Shown in pieces: positions 23,551 through 36,866 of a stretch of 64,000 nucleotides of DNA. The notes below the pieces were generated by a model that was not told where the DNA came from, did not search any database, and saw only the letters and a list, made by a program, of their open reading frames with translations. Where the stretch lies: the NCBI GenBank assembly GCA_946807835.1, contig OX327697.1, positions 635,001 to 699,000 on the forward strand, in the 5' to 3' direction. A program made the translations under genes and the position numbers. This DNA comes from Ailanthus altissimus (lineage: Eukaryota; Streptophyta; Magnoliopsida; Sapindales; Simaroubaceae). Within the stretch, counting starts at the first letter, position 1, and the number at the start of each line of letters is the position of its first letter.

Positions 23551-24189
23551 ATTATCATTGGAGGTGTAAATGGGTGATGTGGAGTTGGTGTGGTTTATGA
23601 AAAATACGCTTATGTGAATTTTTGTGTTTGGGTTGACACGTCAAAGAAGAATTTTATAAGTCTCCTCGGACCAATATAATTTATTGACATTACATGAAGC
23701 TGTCTGCTGACACAATTAGCCCATTAGACTGTGCTTATGAGCACCACATATGGGTTATTTTTTATTTTAAAGTTTTTCAAAATATTTTTAAAAAAAAGTT
23801 ACTGCGTGCAACAGCCTTTTGTTGCCTGCTTTCGTCGTTGATCAATGGTAAAGCCACCTTACTTCTCGCTCTATTACTTTACACTCTTTACTTTCTTAAT
23901 TTTTTTTCAACTCAATTCAAACTTTTTTTAATTCTCTTTTAAATTATTTTAATTTTGTTTAAAAATTATATTATCTCAAATTATTTATTTATTTTTTAAT
24001 TTTTATTTATCTAATTACATTTTTATTATCTATATAATGACAAATTTCAATTTTAATATTTCAAATAAATTTGAAGATATCATAATTTCATCATCACAAA
24101 TTTTTAATAATTAATTTACTTTCACAATTAAAAATATTAGAAATATTAAAAAATTAAAAAGAAAAAAAATATCAAATATTTAAAATTGT

Positions 24190-26010
24190 TTTCACATCAG
24201 AGAATCGTACAGATCTAACTTTTGAAAGAATTGAAGAAAAAATTATTTGTGAGTTTTGTGATAAAACTTTAGATGCTAAAGCAACTCATTATATAAAACA
24301 TTTGAATTGATATGACAAAACATGTTTTTAGAAACATAGTCCAAAGAAGTCAATTCAAACTCAACTTGTTCAAAATACTCCTAAAAGAAAGTCTTTTTTA
24401 TTTCAATATAATCAGTAGTGAATGCGTATTAGATTGGTTAGATACATCAAGTGAATAACTTCTCTCATTAATCGAAGACAAAAAATATGAGAAATTTATG
24501 AAAGAACACATTCAAACTAACTTCTCTTATGTTCTTAGAAATACTATTAAAAATGATATTTTAACCATATTTATGATAATAAATAAAAATAAATAGATGA
24601 AATCCCGCAATTTCAAAAAGTATTTGCTGTTATTTCTGATTGTTGAATAGGTACCTATAATTTGGAATATATTTATGTTACTGTATTATATTGATAATGC
24701 ATAGTTTTTTTCAAAAAAGAATTACTTTTTTTTTTTGTTAATTGGAACATCCCAACACAGTTAATGTTATTTTTAGTTCTTTAATGAAAATTTTTAAGGA
24801 ATTTCATATTGTTGTCAAACTTATTAGTATTACTTTTGATAATACAAGTGTAAATACAGCTGTTATAAATTTATTTTTAATTCAATTAATACATGTGCGT
24901 GGTTCAAGTTTTTTTTTTATTTGAGGTATTTTTTTATCATATTCTTAATTAATTGTTTAAGATGGTTTGAATAGAATTAGTTTTCAAATTAAAAAAGTTA
25001 GAGAAGTAATAATATTTTTTGCTTCATCATCTGTTAGATGATAAAATTTTAAAATTGGGTAAATTATTTTGGATTGGATAGCAGAAAGTTCAAACTTTAC
25101 GTGAGAACTCATTAGAATGCCACATATTTGATGGTAAAATCTTGTGTAAGTTTTTGTGATTATATTATATATTATTTTAATAATAAAATAAAAGACACTA
25201 CACTAAGTAATGATGGTTAGGAAATTGCATTTTACTATATGCATTTTTTAGAAGTATTTTATAATGTCACGTTAGCATGTTCATGTGTCTATTAGCCTTC
25301 ATCTACTATTACTTTGACTCGTATATATAATATTAGTGATATTTTTGTTAAATATAGAGAAAATTATATATTTTTCAGTATTTGCACTATTATGGAGATT
25401 AAATTCCAAAATCATAGGAGAGAAATTTTTATATTATTTATTTGTCCAGTCATAATAAATCATAGAATCAATTAGTCTTGTGTAAAAGTTTTAATTTCTA
25501 GAATCTCAGAAAATTTAAACTTTGGACTTTGTTATAATTCTGATGAAATTTATTAGTTTATTACACAATTATTTATTTTTTATGCGAATTAATTTGAATT
25601 AATTGTAACTACAAAAGAAAAATATAAGCAACCTATGTGTGATCAGGTTGTTTAGATTATTTTGTTAAAAGGCAAAAGAAAGGTAGGTTGTAGTTCTGGT
25701 ATTTTTCTTGCTTATAACTTAGAAAAATATATTAATATTGACTACTTTTTTATGTTGAGTACACAACAACAAAGAGAATTTGATATTTTGTCATAGTAAA
25801 AATCAGACGAAAGGGTTTATCCAGTGTAATCTATCACAACTCGATATTTATTAACACATCTGATGTTCATTATAACATCAAAATCTATTTTTAGTATAGA
25901 GAGCATGATATTGGATGAGAAGCGATCAAAATTGGCATAAGAAACTTTAGAGATTTTAGTGTGCATAAAAGATTGAAAAGATGTAGATGATTGAAAGCAA
26001 AATTAGCAAG
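24190..26010 (+). pseudogene. hAT transposase pseudogene
   Basis: Plus-strand remnants in hAT order. An N-terminal BED zinc-finger relic (CEFCDKTLDAKATHYIKHL, about 24250-24310). The core motif ISITFDNTSVNTAVINL at about 24815-24880 (family: ISITLDNASAN). A DGLNRI...KVREVI stretch near 24960-25020. A C-terminal dimerisation region with EFDIL (about 25778), VYPV, then KSIFSIE...LDEKRSKL and LEILVCIKD (about 25880-25975), matching the family pattern ESAFSxGGRVLDxxRSSL...VEALxCxxDW. Numerous in-frame stops and frameshifts; no start region is confidently located. Catalytic residues are not all recognisable. Confidence 0.75.
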
Positions 26011-26215
26011 ACGAGATGATAAAAGATTTTTAGAACTTTCAACTTTGAGATTTGATCATTAGAATTTAGAAATAAAAATTTGTATTGTAACTATAGTGAC
26101 AAAGGTTGAATTTGTAAATGATAATTAGTTCAATAAGTATCAACCTAGCTGGGATGTATTGTAATTATAGTGATGTAAATTTGGCCCTTTATTTTTGAAT
26201 TTGTATTCAAATTTC

Positions 26216-28232
26216 TATGAGTGTTAATTATCTTAGAGTGCATACATGTAGGATTATGTTCATCACTACAAAGACATACATCATATACTTATTTGTGCAC
26301 AACGGAAGACCAAAAATCTAATTTCCTAAGCGATAAACACAATAAAATTTTCATGTTATTTCATAAATGAAATTACAAGAGTTTGTAGAGAATCACCTTG
26401 TTAAGCCTTTTGTATTTGTGTTGCCGGAGTCCCCATCTTGAAACGTACTCATGCTCAATTTTAGTACCCAACTCGGTGGCCTTAGGTAGTCTAAAATAGC
26501 AGTTCCAGTAAGGGGTTTAATATTTAAACCCTAATTTTAATACTTAAACTCAATGCTTAACAGTTAAGCTAGTTTGGACTGCTACGAGCTATCAATTATT
26601 TTGTTCAAGTTTAACATTTAAACAACAAAAATATATTTCTAGTGCTTGTAGTAAATCCGACCATCAAGAAGAAATAGATGAACAAGATGATAAAGTGGTG
26701 TATTTTGCTTACTTTCAACACTCAAAGAACAAAAAAAAACTCTCTCTCACTTCTCCTTTTAGTGGCCGTGTGTCTCTATTAAAAAATGAGTAAACATTTT
26801 GCTCTTATTTGCTTCAATTTACTTTCCCTTCAATAAGACATAACATGGCTCACAAGTATGGCTTACTTTTACTTGCTCATTTGGTTTTGTCTTAAAATAA
26901 TTGTTTACAATAAACAATTAATTAACAAATCAAAAAACATGTGTATAATTTGATGAACTTGGCCGGATTATGAAATCAAGGAGAAACAATTTCAATTATT
27001 GTATAACACTCTTTGACCCCACCTCTCACATGCCCATATATTAGTGTTTCTTCTTTTTTTAATTTAGTCAATATTAAATCAATTAGAAACACATGCATTT
27101 TTGTAATAAATAATAATTGTTTGACTTGATTAAAATAATATCAAATATTATAATTATTATTTTATTTAATAAATAAAATAACAATTTTATCTGTCCAACA
27201 AGTAATGTTATTTTGGTAATTTTTAAATCAAACAATAATTAGCCTATAATATGCCACATGTCATCATCTTATTGGTCAACAACTATTATTAACTAATTGA
27301 TACACTTAATACTTAAGTCTTAATACGTGCACATCCTGAGGAAAACTGAAGCAAATGTCTGGTTTGCTGAAATTTATTGGATTGAACTATTCAATTTGGT
27401 ATGCTGCCCCAGTGCACAATGAGTACACTTCCTATTGCGAGTCTCCTTAGGTCTATGCCCTATTTGTCAAACGAAACTATTTTGTGAGTCTGTGATCGAT
27501 GCCCCACGCACATGTCATGGATATAACAAATCAGCGCAGTAGACCATACAAGTTAAAGTCATAACACATACATGTAATTTTTTCGCCATTTATATCATAG
27601 AGGAGTAGGGATATAGATCAACACCGTCAAATCCCCACATGCTCATGTCAAATGGATATCTATTGAGGTTCTCATTAACCCTGTTTAGTATTCAGTTTTC
27701 ACTGAATACCCGTATACAATACGAGCTTCTGATAAGCCCATGGTCAGTTAAGAACAACCATCTAAACCATCTAGATATGGTCATATACTGATCTATAATA
27801 AAAAGTTTCACCGACAAACTCGCATTGGTGAATTAGATCAGGAACATCATGTTTAAGAATACATATGCATAATAACATTTTTTTAGCACCTATTGCAACT
27901 CCTTACAACTATGTTATTACTGATTACTCTTAGGTCTATGTCCCGTTACAGACAAGGTCCTAACTCTTAAATTTTGTCGACTTTTATAACCTACTAACTC
28001 TTAGTAGTGCTAACTATTAGCAATTATAATTTTCAGCATTGCTAACCTTTAACGTTAATCTAAACTCCTTTAGGTTAGATCACAATTCCTTCAAATCATA
28101 CAATATATGTAGCGTTATAAGCATTATATCATTTAATTAATGAAATTAGTGATTTAATAAAATATACTATATAAATATTATAAAATAAAATATTTATATA
28201 AAATGGAATAACAGTAAACACAAATTTCAATA
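26216..28232. repeat. Solo LTR, family B copy 2, imperfect TSD
   Basis: About 2017 bp homologous in order to 55318-57836: TATGAGTGT...ATTATCTTAGAGTGCATACATG at the left, the GTGCACAATGAGTACACTT core at about 27412, and a GTAAACACAAATTTCAATA end. Flanks ATTTC (26211-26215) and ATTTT (28233-28237) match at 4 of 5. Its ends have decayed (TA...TA instead of TG...CA) and it lacks a block of roughly 380 bp after 27645 that copies 1 and 3 keep. This is the oldest-looking copy. It sits inside the hAT element. Confidence 0.7.
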
Positions 28233-28711
28233 ATTTTTAAATTTTAAATAATATCAATAAATTTTTTATTTTTAATAAAATTGTAATTTCAAATTTTTAA
28301 CTATGAATTTATGAATTATGATTATAACATAATTTTTAATTTTTAATCCAATATAAATTTTAATTTTAATTGTTATTATAACTATTAATTTTAATTGTTA
28401 TTATAATTAAAATAATTATAATTAAAAAAATATAAAATATTTTGTAAGAAAAAATAACTATAAATTATTAAGAAATTTATTTTAAAATATAACACGATAA
28501 AACACTTTAAAATATTTTTAAAAAAAAGTATAACCCACAGATCATGCTATGTCGGCTCGTGCTGACATGCGACCCATGATAAGCCTATGCCACACAGCAT
28601 ACTAAGCCGCATATAGCGCAACACAACATAACTAAATGTTCCATGTTGAAGCATGGCATAGGCCATGTCGCCTATAAATGGCAGGACCTATTTGCCATCT
28701 ATAATTATCAT

Positions 28712-29383
28712 AATATATATTTTTAAAAATAATTAAATAAAGAAAGAAAGTTATGATCTGCGATTTACAAGTTCATCACAAATGAAATTCTTTAAAGCTC
28801 ATTTCAAGTAAGTAAGTTTAGGATGGAGCGAGTCTAAAGGCAATAATATAGAGGTTATTTCTATTAAAAAGAAAAGGTATAGTTATCTGAACTCACTTGA
28901 GAATTCAATAAACTTATTATTAAAATATAAATATTTAAATACTTTTGTTAATAAACCAGTGGTGAAGATTTAACGAAAGATTTGTGTGTAATTAAAGATT
29001 TGAGGTTTCGAGCTTAAATCTCTTTTTCTTATGTTAAAAAAATATTATATAAATATATGTGTAATTATTCTTATTTTTTAATATAAAGTTACTAAATTAA
29101 ATTATTATAATAATATTAATTTTTATTAAATACTCACACAAAATTTTAATACTAAATAAATTCTACAATTGTTTCACCATCAAAATTTATTTATTTAAAA
29201 AACTAAATTTAATAATTTCAACTGACCAATTAAGATTAACAAACTATATTAACAAAAAAAATAGTTTTTTTTTTTTATGTTTAAGTCAAGAGTGTTTAAC
29301 TTCATTAAAATTTTGAATGCCCATTATGTTTTCATTAATTGAATCGAAGTGTTTTTATTCAAGTTCTAATTAAATTTCAGTGA
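28712..29383. other. AT-rich spacer between hAT and chromovirus
   Basis: No gene. Around 28960-29030 a stretch ends in a B-box-like GGTTTCGAGCTTAAATCTC followed by a pyrimidine-rich run, possibly a SINE relic. Confidence 0.4.
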
Positions 29384-29388
29384 TGAGT

Positions 29389-32263
29389 TGTAGTAACCAG
29401 TATCCACGACTGGTAAGAATAAGTATTTATATATGTATAAATATACGTATTTTATTTGTATGTTGGTGATACTTGAATTATATATTGTTATTAGTAATAT
29501 TTTTATAGGTTAAGGATATACGATTAGTATTGGGTTTATTTGTATGACTTTAGATTTATTTTAGGGACCAAATTGTTATACTTTGAAAGTTTTGGGGGCA
29601 AATTTATAAATATCAAAAATTAGCCTCTTAGTATAAAAATACACTTTTAAACCCTAATTTATCATTTTTAGGTCGAGCTACCAATTTTAAGAGAGAGAAG
29701 AGAGAAATAGAGGAGAGAGAAGAGAGAAATAGAGGAGAGAGAAAGAGGAGAAGAAGAAGAAAAAGAAGAAGAAATTAGAAATTTGAATTTCAAGAGGTAT
29801 ATCATACGTATTTCTCAATTTATTGGTATTAATTAAGTTAATTCCTTTAAGTTTTGATTTCTGAAAATATGTATAATTGAGGATTTGTTGTGTATTTCGT
29901 AAGATCATATGAGAATTGATGATGATCTATAAGATAGTTTGATAAATCATGATGAATTATGGAATTTCTGCTGGATAACCTCTTGATCTAGGAATTTTAT
30001 AAATTGTTGTGATTCGATTCTGGTTTTGAATTTTGAGTATATGAAATTAGACATGTTTAGGATCATCTGAGACTTTGAATCGACTGAAAATCTCGGAAAT
30101 TGAATTTGTAGTGAATTTACCAAAATGACCTTGGAATTCTGGAAATTTCCTGTGTAAACAGTATGATACAGTGGAAAATAATTTTTGACCTGCTGAATGA
30201 TCTTTAAAAATTACGAATTTGTGGAATATGATAATTTTATATGTCTAATATGATATACTCGGAATTGAGAATTTGGATCAATGTGGTTGAAGTGTTATGA
30301 ATTTCTAAAGTGTATCAGCTCATTGTAGTATTTGATTAACAGATTTTTAAAGTTATGAAATAAAATAGTTTTAAAATACTTTTGGCAGTTATTTGGAAGC
30401 CAAATATTTATCATGGACTGAGATATGTGTCAAGAGTAATTATGTGGTAGTTTTATAATTTTTGAGTTAGTATATGATTTTATAAAATTGGGAGATTGAA
30501 TACTGTTTAGTAAGTATCTTGATCCTGTCAGGTTTGTAGTTTGGATTCGATGGTGTGTATGGAATGGATTGTGTAGGAATTTTGATATAATATTCATATA
30601 TAAGAAGTATATATGAGTCAAGAATGATATATTCTGATTTCGGAGTAATTGGACATCATTTGATGTATTAGAAATTTTTGTTAAGTGTAAGTGGTCAGAA
30701 TGACAGGTTTTGAGAAACCAAATATTTAGACCAATTTGATGTGATAAATGCATTGTGTATAATTTTGTAAGCTATTTAAAGTATTTTGTGTGAATTGTGA
30801 GGCTTATAAAAGGATTGATCTCCATTGATAGGTTAAGGAGATTTAAGCCTTGTAGCTGTAAGTGCTAAGAGGTAAGTATACTAGACTTACTACTGGAATC
30901 ACAATAAACATAATAATTGTTTTGTATGATTTTATAAATGGGGTTAAGAATATGTTTATGATATGTCAAAGTATATTTTGATATAAAATGTGAAAGACAT
31001 ATGTTTATGAATGTGAGCATTGACATTGAGCATGGGCATACATGTGTTTTTGAAAGTGAGCTTTCAAAATGAAATGTGTTTAATAAAGAAAGCTTTGAAG
31101 TGTAATATGTCCATGAGAAACATTTTGTGTTTTGAGGGTACTTGAACTCACTGTTAACTTAGTAGGCATTTTATGTGATTTGTGGAGCCTTTATGTGTGG
31201 CCTTTCCTTTGGGATTGGTATATGTTATGTGTTCCGTATGTAGGGAGGATCCTATTGGTACCTAAAGGAAGTGTGAGTCATCACATTCGTGTGGTGGCGT
31301 ATTGGTACATGTGAGAGGACTCACCGATGATCAGGGTGAGGGTTTGGCTTTTACCTTCGGGCATAAGCGTTATATATGTGTGATTTAAAGACCTCACTTG
31401 TACTATTCCTCTCATACGGTATGTCACCTACGAGTGACATTTGGCTCATTATGTGATATGTGATATGTAAGTCCTACTAAGTAGTAGTTGAGTGATGGTA
31501 TTCCTATTATGTGTTTTGAAAGAATGTGTAAGCGCTTACATGATATGTGATTTGATAAGATTATGATTTTGATTGATCACAGCATATCATACATATGCAT
31601 TGTGTACATATATGTATTTGTATTTGATATATGAAAAATTAGTATGCTTACTGAGTTTTATACTCATTATAGTTTATGGTGATTTCAGGTAAATAAGGTG
31701 CATGTGGGCTTAGCGGATTTGGCAAGGCTTCTGCTGTTCCTTGGGTTCCCTAAGTTGCTAGGTTGTTGTGTGTTTCATTTGGGGACACGTGGGATAGGAT
31801 ATTTGGTTTGTCCCTATTGAATAAATACTTATGTATTATTTCATTGTGTGTGGATTGGATTTGGTTTAAGTTTTATAAAGTGTGGTTATTGGATGATTTT
31901 AAGTAAGAATTTGCAATGGATATATTCTGGGCTCCCGGTAACAAAGTTGCTACTGGTGACGTAGTAGAGTGTTAATCTCTGAGAAAACTCTGCGTATCTC
32001 CGGTTTAATAATTGTCCCAGTCATAATTCAATTGCTATAATTCTGAAAGAAATTGAAATGAATGTTTAAATATTGTCAAGAGAAGTTTATACTTATATGT
32101 TAGGTTAAGGTTGATTTTAGTGTTGAACTTACTAGCAACTTGCTAAGGATTTCTGTGTTGAATGAAAGTTGAAAATTTTGTGTAATATTATTTATGAGTG
32201 CACATGCAGTGAATGAATGTAAGTGATGTCGTGTGTCGGATCTTTTGGGTCTGGGGCGTGACA
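29389..32263 (+). repeat. 5' LTR of the chromovirus
   Basis: 2875 bp, starting TGTAGTAACC and ending GGGGCGTGACA. It carries an additional 22-bp unit in a GAGA-rich tract (about 29691-29745) compared with the 3' LTR. It contains ORFs of 107 (minus) and 60 (plus) codons that recur identically in the other LTR and are not considered genes. Confidence 0.95.
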
Positions 32264-32271
32264 GCTTTTAT

Positions 32272-32283
32272 TGGTATCAGAGC
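32272..32283 (+). other. Primer-binding site (tRNA-iMet)
   Basis: TGGTATCAGAGC, eight bases after the 5' LTR, matches the complement of the 3' end of plant initiator-methionine tRNA, which primes minus-strand DNA synthesis. Confidence 0.9.
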
Positions 32284-32422
32284 TAAGATATGATTCTGTA
32301 GACTTTATGTGTCTAGTGAAGGGAACCCAGCCGATGCCAAATCCTTAAGATTGTATGTGTGCTTATTTATGTATATTGATTTATTTGATATCTTACTTAC
32401 TTATCTTTGTGATTTTGAAAAG

Positions 32423-35400
32423 ATGGGGCGTAATCCAAGAATTACTAGAAGTGCTGATACTGTGAATGAGAGTACTTCAGGAGAAAACCCTGCTACCATC
32501 CAAAATATTGTTCAAGCAGTGAATAATGTGCTTCAACAACAACGACCCAAAGCAGACCATAATGATAAATTCCATGTTATTGAGAAATTCAGAAAATTGC
32601 AACCACCATCATTTGAAGGCTCAAAAGACCCGCTTGTTGCTGAGGAGTGGATCCGTGAGTTGGAAAAGATATTCAGCCTCCTCGAATGTTCAGATTCACA
32701 TAAAGTCAGTTGTGCCACTTACATGCTTAAGGAGGGAGCCAGTCATTGGTGGGAGATGACCATGCGGACACTGAATATTGATAAGAACAAGATAACATGG
32801 GAAAGATTCAAGGAAGTATTTAATGAAAAATACTTTCCCCAGTCCCTAAGAGATGAGAAAGAGGCAGAATTTATCCACCTTACTCAGGGCAAAATGTCAG
32901 TAACAGAATATGAGAGGAAGTTTGAGGAGTTGTCTAGGTTTGCTCCCCACTTAGTAGACACAGAAGCACGTAAGGCCAAGAGGTTTCAGATGGGTCTTAA
33001 ACCAGAAGTGAGAAGGTTACTCTCTGTCCTTGATCTACAGACTTACAGTGCAGTATTACAGAGGGCTGAAATATTAGCAAGGGATGAAGAATTGGCAGCA
33101 CCATCTGAGTCCAAACATATGGGTTATCATCGATCAGAAAAGAGACCTTGGGTTAAAAATAATCAGAAAAAGTTTGACAGGTGGAAAGGAAAGAAGAGGC
33201 ATAGGAATGATGACATTGAAAAGAAGGATTTTCCATTATGTGATACATGTGGGAGACCACATGGAGGGGTGTGTTTCAGGAAAAGTGGAGCTTGTTTTAA
33301 GTGTAGAAAGATTGGTCATTTTATTCAGGATTGTCCAGAGATGAAGAATGATCAGGGAGGATTTAAGAAAGATCAGAAAGCTCAAGCAAGAGTCTATGCT
33401 CTTACCAGAAAAGAAGCAGATGATTCACCTTCTGTGGTGACAGGTACAATTTCCATATCTGGCCAGCATGGTTTAGCTCTTTTTGATTCGGGTTCTACCC
33501 ATTCATTTGTGTCACATGCATTTGTTAGTAATATGGGGGTTGTGCCAGAACCTTTGGGTGTAGATTTATGTGTTGCAACTCCTTCAGGAGATTTGATGTG
33601 TGCTACAAATGTGGTAAAATCATGTAAAATTGAAATAGGAGATAAGGTGCTACAAGCAGATTTGATTATCTTGAATATGTATGATTTTGATGTTATATTT
33701 GGCATGGATTGGTTGTCTATGTACCATGCTAATGTTAAATGCTTTGAGAAAGAAGTTGTTTTCCAACCACCCGGGGAGCCTGAGTTTAGTTTTATTGGTT
33801 CTAAGTTATGCTCTTTGCCAAAAGTAATATCTGCTTTACAAGCTTGGAAAAGTCTTAAGAAGGGTTGTCAGTGTTTCTTAGCGACTGTAGTGGATACAAA
33901 GAAAGAAGAAATGAAAATCCAAGATGTTCCAGGCGTGAATGAGTTTATAGATGTATTCCCTGAAGATTTACCTGGAGTTCCACCAGATCGAGAGATTGAA
34001 TTCACGATAGAACTTCTGCCAGGAACCGGTCCTATATCTAAAACACCTTATCGTATGGCACCAGTAGAGCTTAAAGAGTTGAAGGAACAGCTACATGAAT
34101 TGCTTGAGAAAGGGTTTATTCGCCCGAGTGTTTCACCTTGGGGTGCTCCAGTTCTTTTTGTTAAGAAGAAAGATGGTTCAATGAGATTATGTATTGACTA
34201 TCGAGAGTTGAACCGTGTGACTGTAAAGAATAAATATCCACTTCCAAGAATCGATGATTTATTCGATCAGTTGCAAGGAGCTTGTGTATTCTCAAAAATT
34301 GATCTTCGTTCTGGCTATCATCAATTGAAGATCAAGAAAGAAGACATTCCAAAGACTGCATTTCGTACCAGATATGGGCATTATGAGTTTATTGTTATGC
34401 CATTTGGGTTGACAAATGCACCTGCTGCCTTTATGGATCTAATGAATAGAGTATTCAAGGATTATTTGGATAGGTTTGTTATTGTGTTTATTGATGACAT
34501 CCTAGTGTACTCTAAGAGTAAGGGAGAACATGAAGAACACTTAAGAAAAGTCCTACAAGTGTTAAGGGAGAAGCAGCTTTATGCAAAATTCAAGAAATGT
34601 GAATTCTGGCTAGATCGAATGGTATTCTTGGGACATGTTGTTTCCTCAAAGGGAATTTCAGTGGATCCAAGCAAAATTGAAGCAGTGGTGAATTGGTCCA
34701 GACCAACTAATGTGGGGGAAATTCGAAGTTTTCTTGGGCTGGCAGGATATTATAGACGGTTTGTTGAAGGATTCTCTAAGATAGCTTCACCTTTAACTCA
34801 ATTGACAAGAAAGAATGTCAAGTTTCAGTGGTCAGAAGAATGTGAGAAAAGTTTTCAAGAACTCAAGCATCGGTTAGTATCTGCTCCCATACTAACCATC
34901 CCTTCTGCTTCTGCTGGATTTGTGATTTATAGTGATGCTTCCAAGAAAGGGCTTGGGTGTGTATTAATGCAGGATGGAAAGGTAGTGGCATATGCCTCAC
35001 GACAACTAAAGACTTATGAGCAGAATTACCCTACTCATGACTTGGAGTTGGCTGCAGTTGTTTTTGCTCTTAAAATTTGGAGGCATTATCTTTATGGAGA
35101 AAGGTGTGAAATTTACACAGATCACAAAAGTCTTAAATACTTCTTTACTCAAAAGGAGTTAAATATGAGGCAACGTCGATGGTTGGAACTAGTCAAAGAT
35201 TATGACTGTGTGATTAACTACCATCCGGGAAAAGCTAATGTTGTAGCAGATGCTTTGAGTAGAAAATCTTCAGGACATATGGCAGCACTTTTGACTACTC
35301 AAAAGCAAATTTTGTTGGATTTAGAAAAGCTTGGCATTGAAGTGGTAAGATCTAATGATAGGGCTTATGTTGCAAGTATGTCCATTCAGCCTACCCTAAT

Positions 35401-36823
35401 TAAGAGAATTAAGGAAGCACAAGGTAATGATGTGCATCTGAAGAAAATTATGGAAGAAATTTCATTGGGTAAAAGGCCTAACTTTGCTATTTTTGATGAT
35501 GGAGCTCTACATTTTGAAGGTAGACTTTGTGTGCCTAATAATGATGAGTTGAAAAATGAGATCTTGGTTGAAGCTCATAGTTCACCATATACTGTCCATC
35601 CGGGAGGTACCAAGATGTATCGAGACCTACGAGCTATTTATTGGTGGGTTAATATGAAAAGAGAGATTGCAAAATTTATAGAGCAATGTTTGACATGTCA
35701 GCAAGTTAAGGCAGAACATCAGAGACCATCTGGGTTATTGAAACCTTTATTGGTACCGGAATGGAAATGGGAGCACATAGCCATAGATTTTGTAGTTGGG
35801 TTGCCAAGTACACAAAAGGGCTACAATGCCATATGGGTGATTATTGATAGGCTAACAAAATCAGCACATTTTATTCCAATATGCACCACTTATTCCATGG
35901 ATAGGTATGCCCAATTATATGTTGATGAAATTGTGAGGCTTCATGGAGTACCTGTGTCAATTGTATCTGATAGAGATCCCCGATTTACTTCAATATTTTG
36001 GAAGAGCCTACATAATACCATGGGCACAAAGTTGAACTTCAGTACTGCATTCCACCCACAGACTGATGGTCAATCTGAAAGGACCATTCAAATTCTAGAA
36101 GATATGTTGAGAGCATGTGTGTTAGACCTTAAAGGTAGTTGGGACAAACACCTTTCATTAGTGGAGTTTGCATACAACAATAGTTATCAATCAACTATTG
36201 GTATGGCCCCATATGAAGCTTTGTATGGAAGAAAATGTAGATCTCCTGTGCATTGGGATGAAGTTGGAGAAAGAAAAATTTTAGGGCCAGAGATTGTCCA
36301 GCAAACTTGTGAGGTTATAGAGAAGATAAGAAAAAGAATGAAAGTGGCTCAGAGTAGACAGAAAAGCTATGCAGACAATAGAAGAAAAGATCTAGAATTT
36401 AAGGTGGGTGAAAAAGTATTTCTTAAGGTTGCTCCAATGAAAGGAGTCATGAGATTTGGCAAGAAAGGAAAGTTGAGTCCAAGATTCATTGGTCCATTTG
36501 AAATCCTTGAAAGGATAGGTGATGTGGCTTATAGACTTGCCCTTCCTCCATCATTATCAGGAGTTCATAATGTGTTCCATGTGTCCATGTTGCGAAAATA
36601 TGTTTCAAACTCCTCACATGTGTTAAGCTATGAGCCACTTCAACTTAGGGATGATCTCACTTATGAAGAAGTGCCCATTAGGATTTTGGACAATAAGGAG
36701 CAAATTCTTCGTACTAAGAAGATTGATTTGGTAAAGGTTTTATGGAGAAACCATGCAGTTGAAGAGGCAACCTGGGAACGAGAAGAGGAAATGAGATCTA
36801 AGTATCCTCATCTATTTGCTTAA
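32423..36823 (+). CDS. Gag-Pol polyprotein with chromodomain, intact
   Basis: A 1466-aa polyprotein. I choose the ATG at 32423 ([10 protein letters not shown]), because family gag starts look like this and the 38 in-frame residues upstream do not resemble gag. Domains in order: retrotransposon gag (about 70-190); a [12 protein letters not shown] stretch, then a CCHC knuckle [14 protein letters not shown] (from C291); an aspartic protease with [10 protein letters not shown] (D355); reverse transcriptase with FIDD (Asp 691/692); RNase H (YSDAS, D838); an integrase HHCC zinc finger (H1052, H1059, C1089, C1092) and a D,D35E core (D1122, D1183, E1219); and a C-terminal chromodomain-like segment (about 1414-1466). 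The ORF shows no stop or frameshift and all catalytic residues seen are present, so it could be functional. Particles assemble in the cytoplasm and integration is nuclear; chromodomains of this family bias target choice. Confidence 0.95.
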   Translation: MGRNPRITRSADTVNESTSGENPATIQNIVQAVNNVLQQQRPKADHNDKFHVIEKFRKLQPPSFEGSKDPLVAEEWIRELEKIFSLLECSDSHKVSCATYMLKEGASHWWEMTMRTLNIDKNKITWERFKEVFNEKYFPQSLRDEKEAEFIHLTQGKMSVTEYERKFEELSRFAPHLVDTEARKAKRFQMGLKPEVRRLLSVLDLQTYSAVLQRAEILARDEELAAPSESKHMGYHRSEKRPWVKNNQKKFDRWKGKKRHRNDDIEKKDFPLCDTCGRPHGGVCFRKSGACFKCRKIGHFIQDCPEMKNDQGGFKKDQKAQARVYALTRKEADDSPSVVTGTISISGQHGLALFDSGSTHSFVSHAFVSNMGVVPEPLGVDLCVATPSGDLMCATNVVKSCKIEIGDKVLQADLIILNMYDFDVIFGMDWLSMYHANVKCFEKEVVFQPPGEPEFSFIGSKLCSLPKVISALQAWKSLKKGCQCFLATVVDTKKEEMKIQDVPGVNEFIDVFPEDLPGVPPDREIEFTIELLPGTGPISKTPYRMAPVELKELKEQLHELLEKGFIRPSVSPWGAPVLFVKKKDGSMRLCIDYRELNRVTVKNKYPLPRIDDLFDQLQGACVFSKIDLRSGYHQLKIKKEDIPKTAFRTRYGHYEFIVMPFGLTNAPAAFMDLMNRVFKDYLDRFVIVFIDDILVYSKSKGEHEEHLRKVLQVLREKQLYAKFKKCEFWLDRMVFLGHVVSSKGISVDPSKIEAVVNWSRPTNVGEIRSFLGLAGYYRRFVEGFSKIASPLTQLTRKNVKFQWSEECEKSFQELKHRLVSAPILTIPSASAGFVIYSDASKKGLGCVLMQDGKVVAYASRQLKTYEQNYPTHDLELAAVVFALKIWRHYLYGERCEIYTDHKSLKYFFTQKELNMRQRRWLELVKDYDCVINYHPGKANVVADALSRKSSGHMAALLTTQKQILLDLEKLGIEVVRSNDRAYVASMSIQPTLIKRIKEAQGNDVHLKKIMEEISLGKRPNFAIFDDGALHFEGRLCVPNNDELKNEILVEAHSSPYTVHPGGTKMYRDLRAIYWWVNMKREIAKFIEQCLTCQQVKAEHQRPSGLLKPLLVPEWKWEHIAIDFVVGLPSTQKGYNAIWVIIDRLTKSAHFIPICTTYSMDRYAQLYVDEIVRLHGVPVSIVSDRDPRFTSIFWKSLHNTMGTKLNFSTAFHPQTDGQSERTIQILEDMLRACVLDLKGSWDKHLSLVEFAYNNSYQSTIGMAPYEALYGRKCRSPVHWDEVGERKILGPEIVQQTCEVIEKIRKRMKVAQSRQKSYADNRRKDLEFKVGEKVFLKVAPMKGVMRFGKKGKLSPRFIGPFEILERIGDVAYRLALPPSLSGVHNVFHVSMLRKYVSNSSHVLSYEPLQLRDDLTYEEVPIRILDNKEQILRTKKIDLVKVLWRNHAVEEATWEREEEMRSKYPHLFA

Positions 36824-36852
36824 GTTATGAATTTCGAGGACGAAATTCTTAT

Positions 36853-36866
36853 AAGGAGGGGAGAAT
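36853..36866 (+). other. Polypurine tract of the chromovirus
   Basis: AAGGAGGGGAGAAT directly before the 3' LTR start; the plus-strand priming site for reverse transcription. Confidence 0.85.

Larger units (their letters stand above)
23559..28703 (+). mobile_element. Degraded hAT transposon with exact 8-bp TSD, interrupted by a solo LTR
   Basis: Exact 8-bp duplications ATTATCAT lie at 23551-23558 and 28704-28711. The left terminus reads TGGAGGTGTAAATGGG, and the complement of the right terminus reads TATAGATGGCAAATAGG; these are imperfect inverted repeats of the TAGAGATGGCAAATGGG type. A broken hAT transposase lies inside on the plus strand (about 24190-26010). Subtracting the nested LTR (26216-28232) leaves about 3.1 kb, a normal size for an autonomous hAT. 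Stops and indels make it inactive. Confidence 0.8.

Noticed and set aside
24742..24924. 60-codon ORF as a stand-alone gene
   Set aside because: It is the ISITFDN core of the hAT transposase pseudogene.
30430..30753. 107-codon minus ORF in the chromovirus LTR, identical at 37886-38209
   Set aside because: Identity is explained by the two LTRs being copies of one sequence. No domain, low-complexity AT-driven composition, antisense to the element.
31132..31314. 60-codon plus ORF in both LTRs
   Set aside because: Same reason; no homology recognised and non-coding LTR context.
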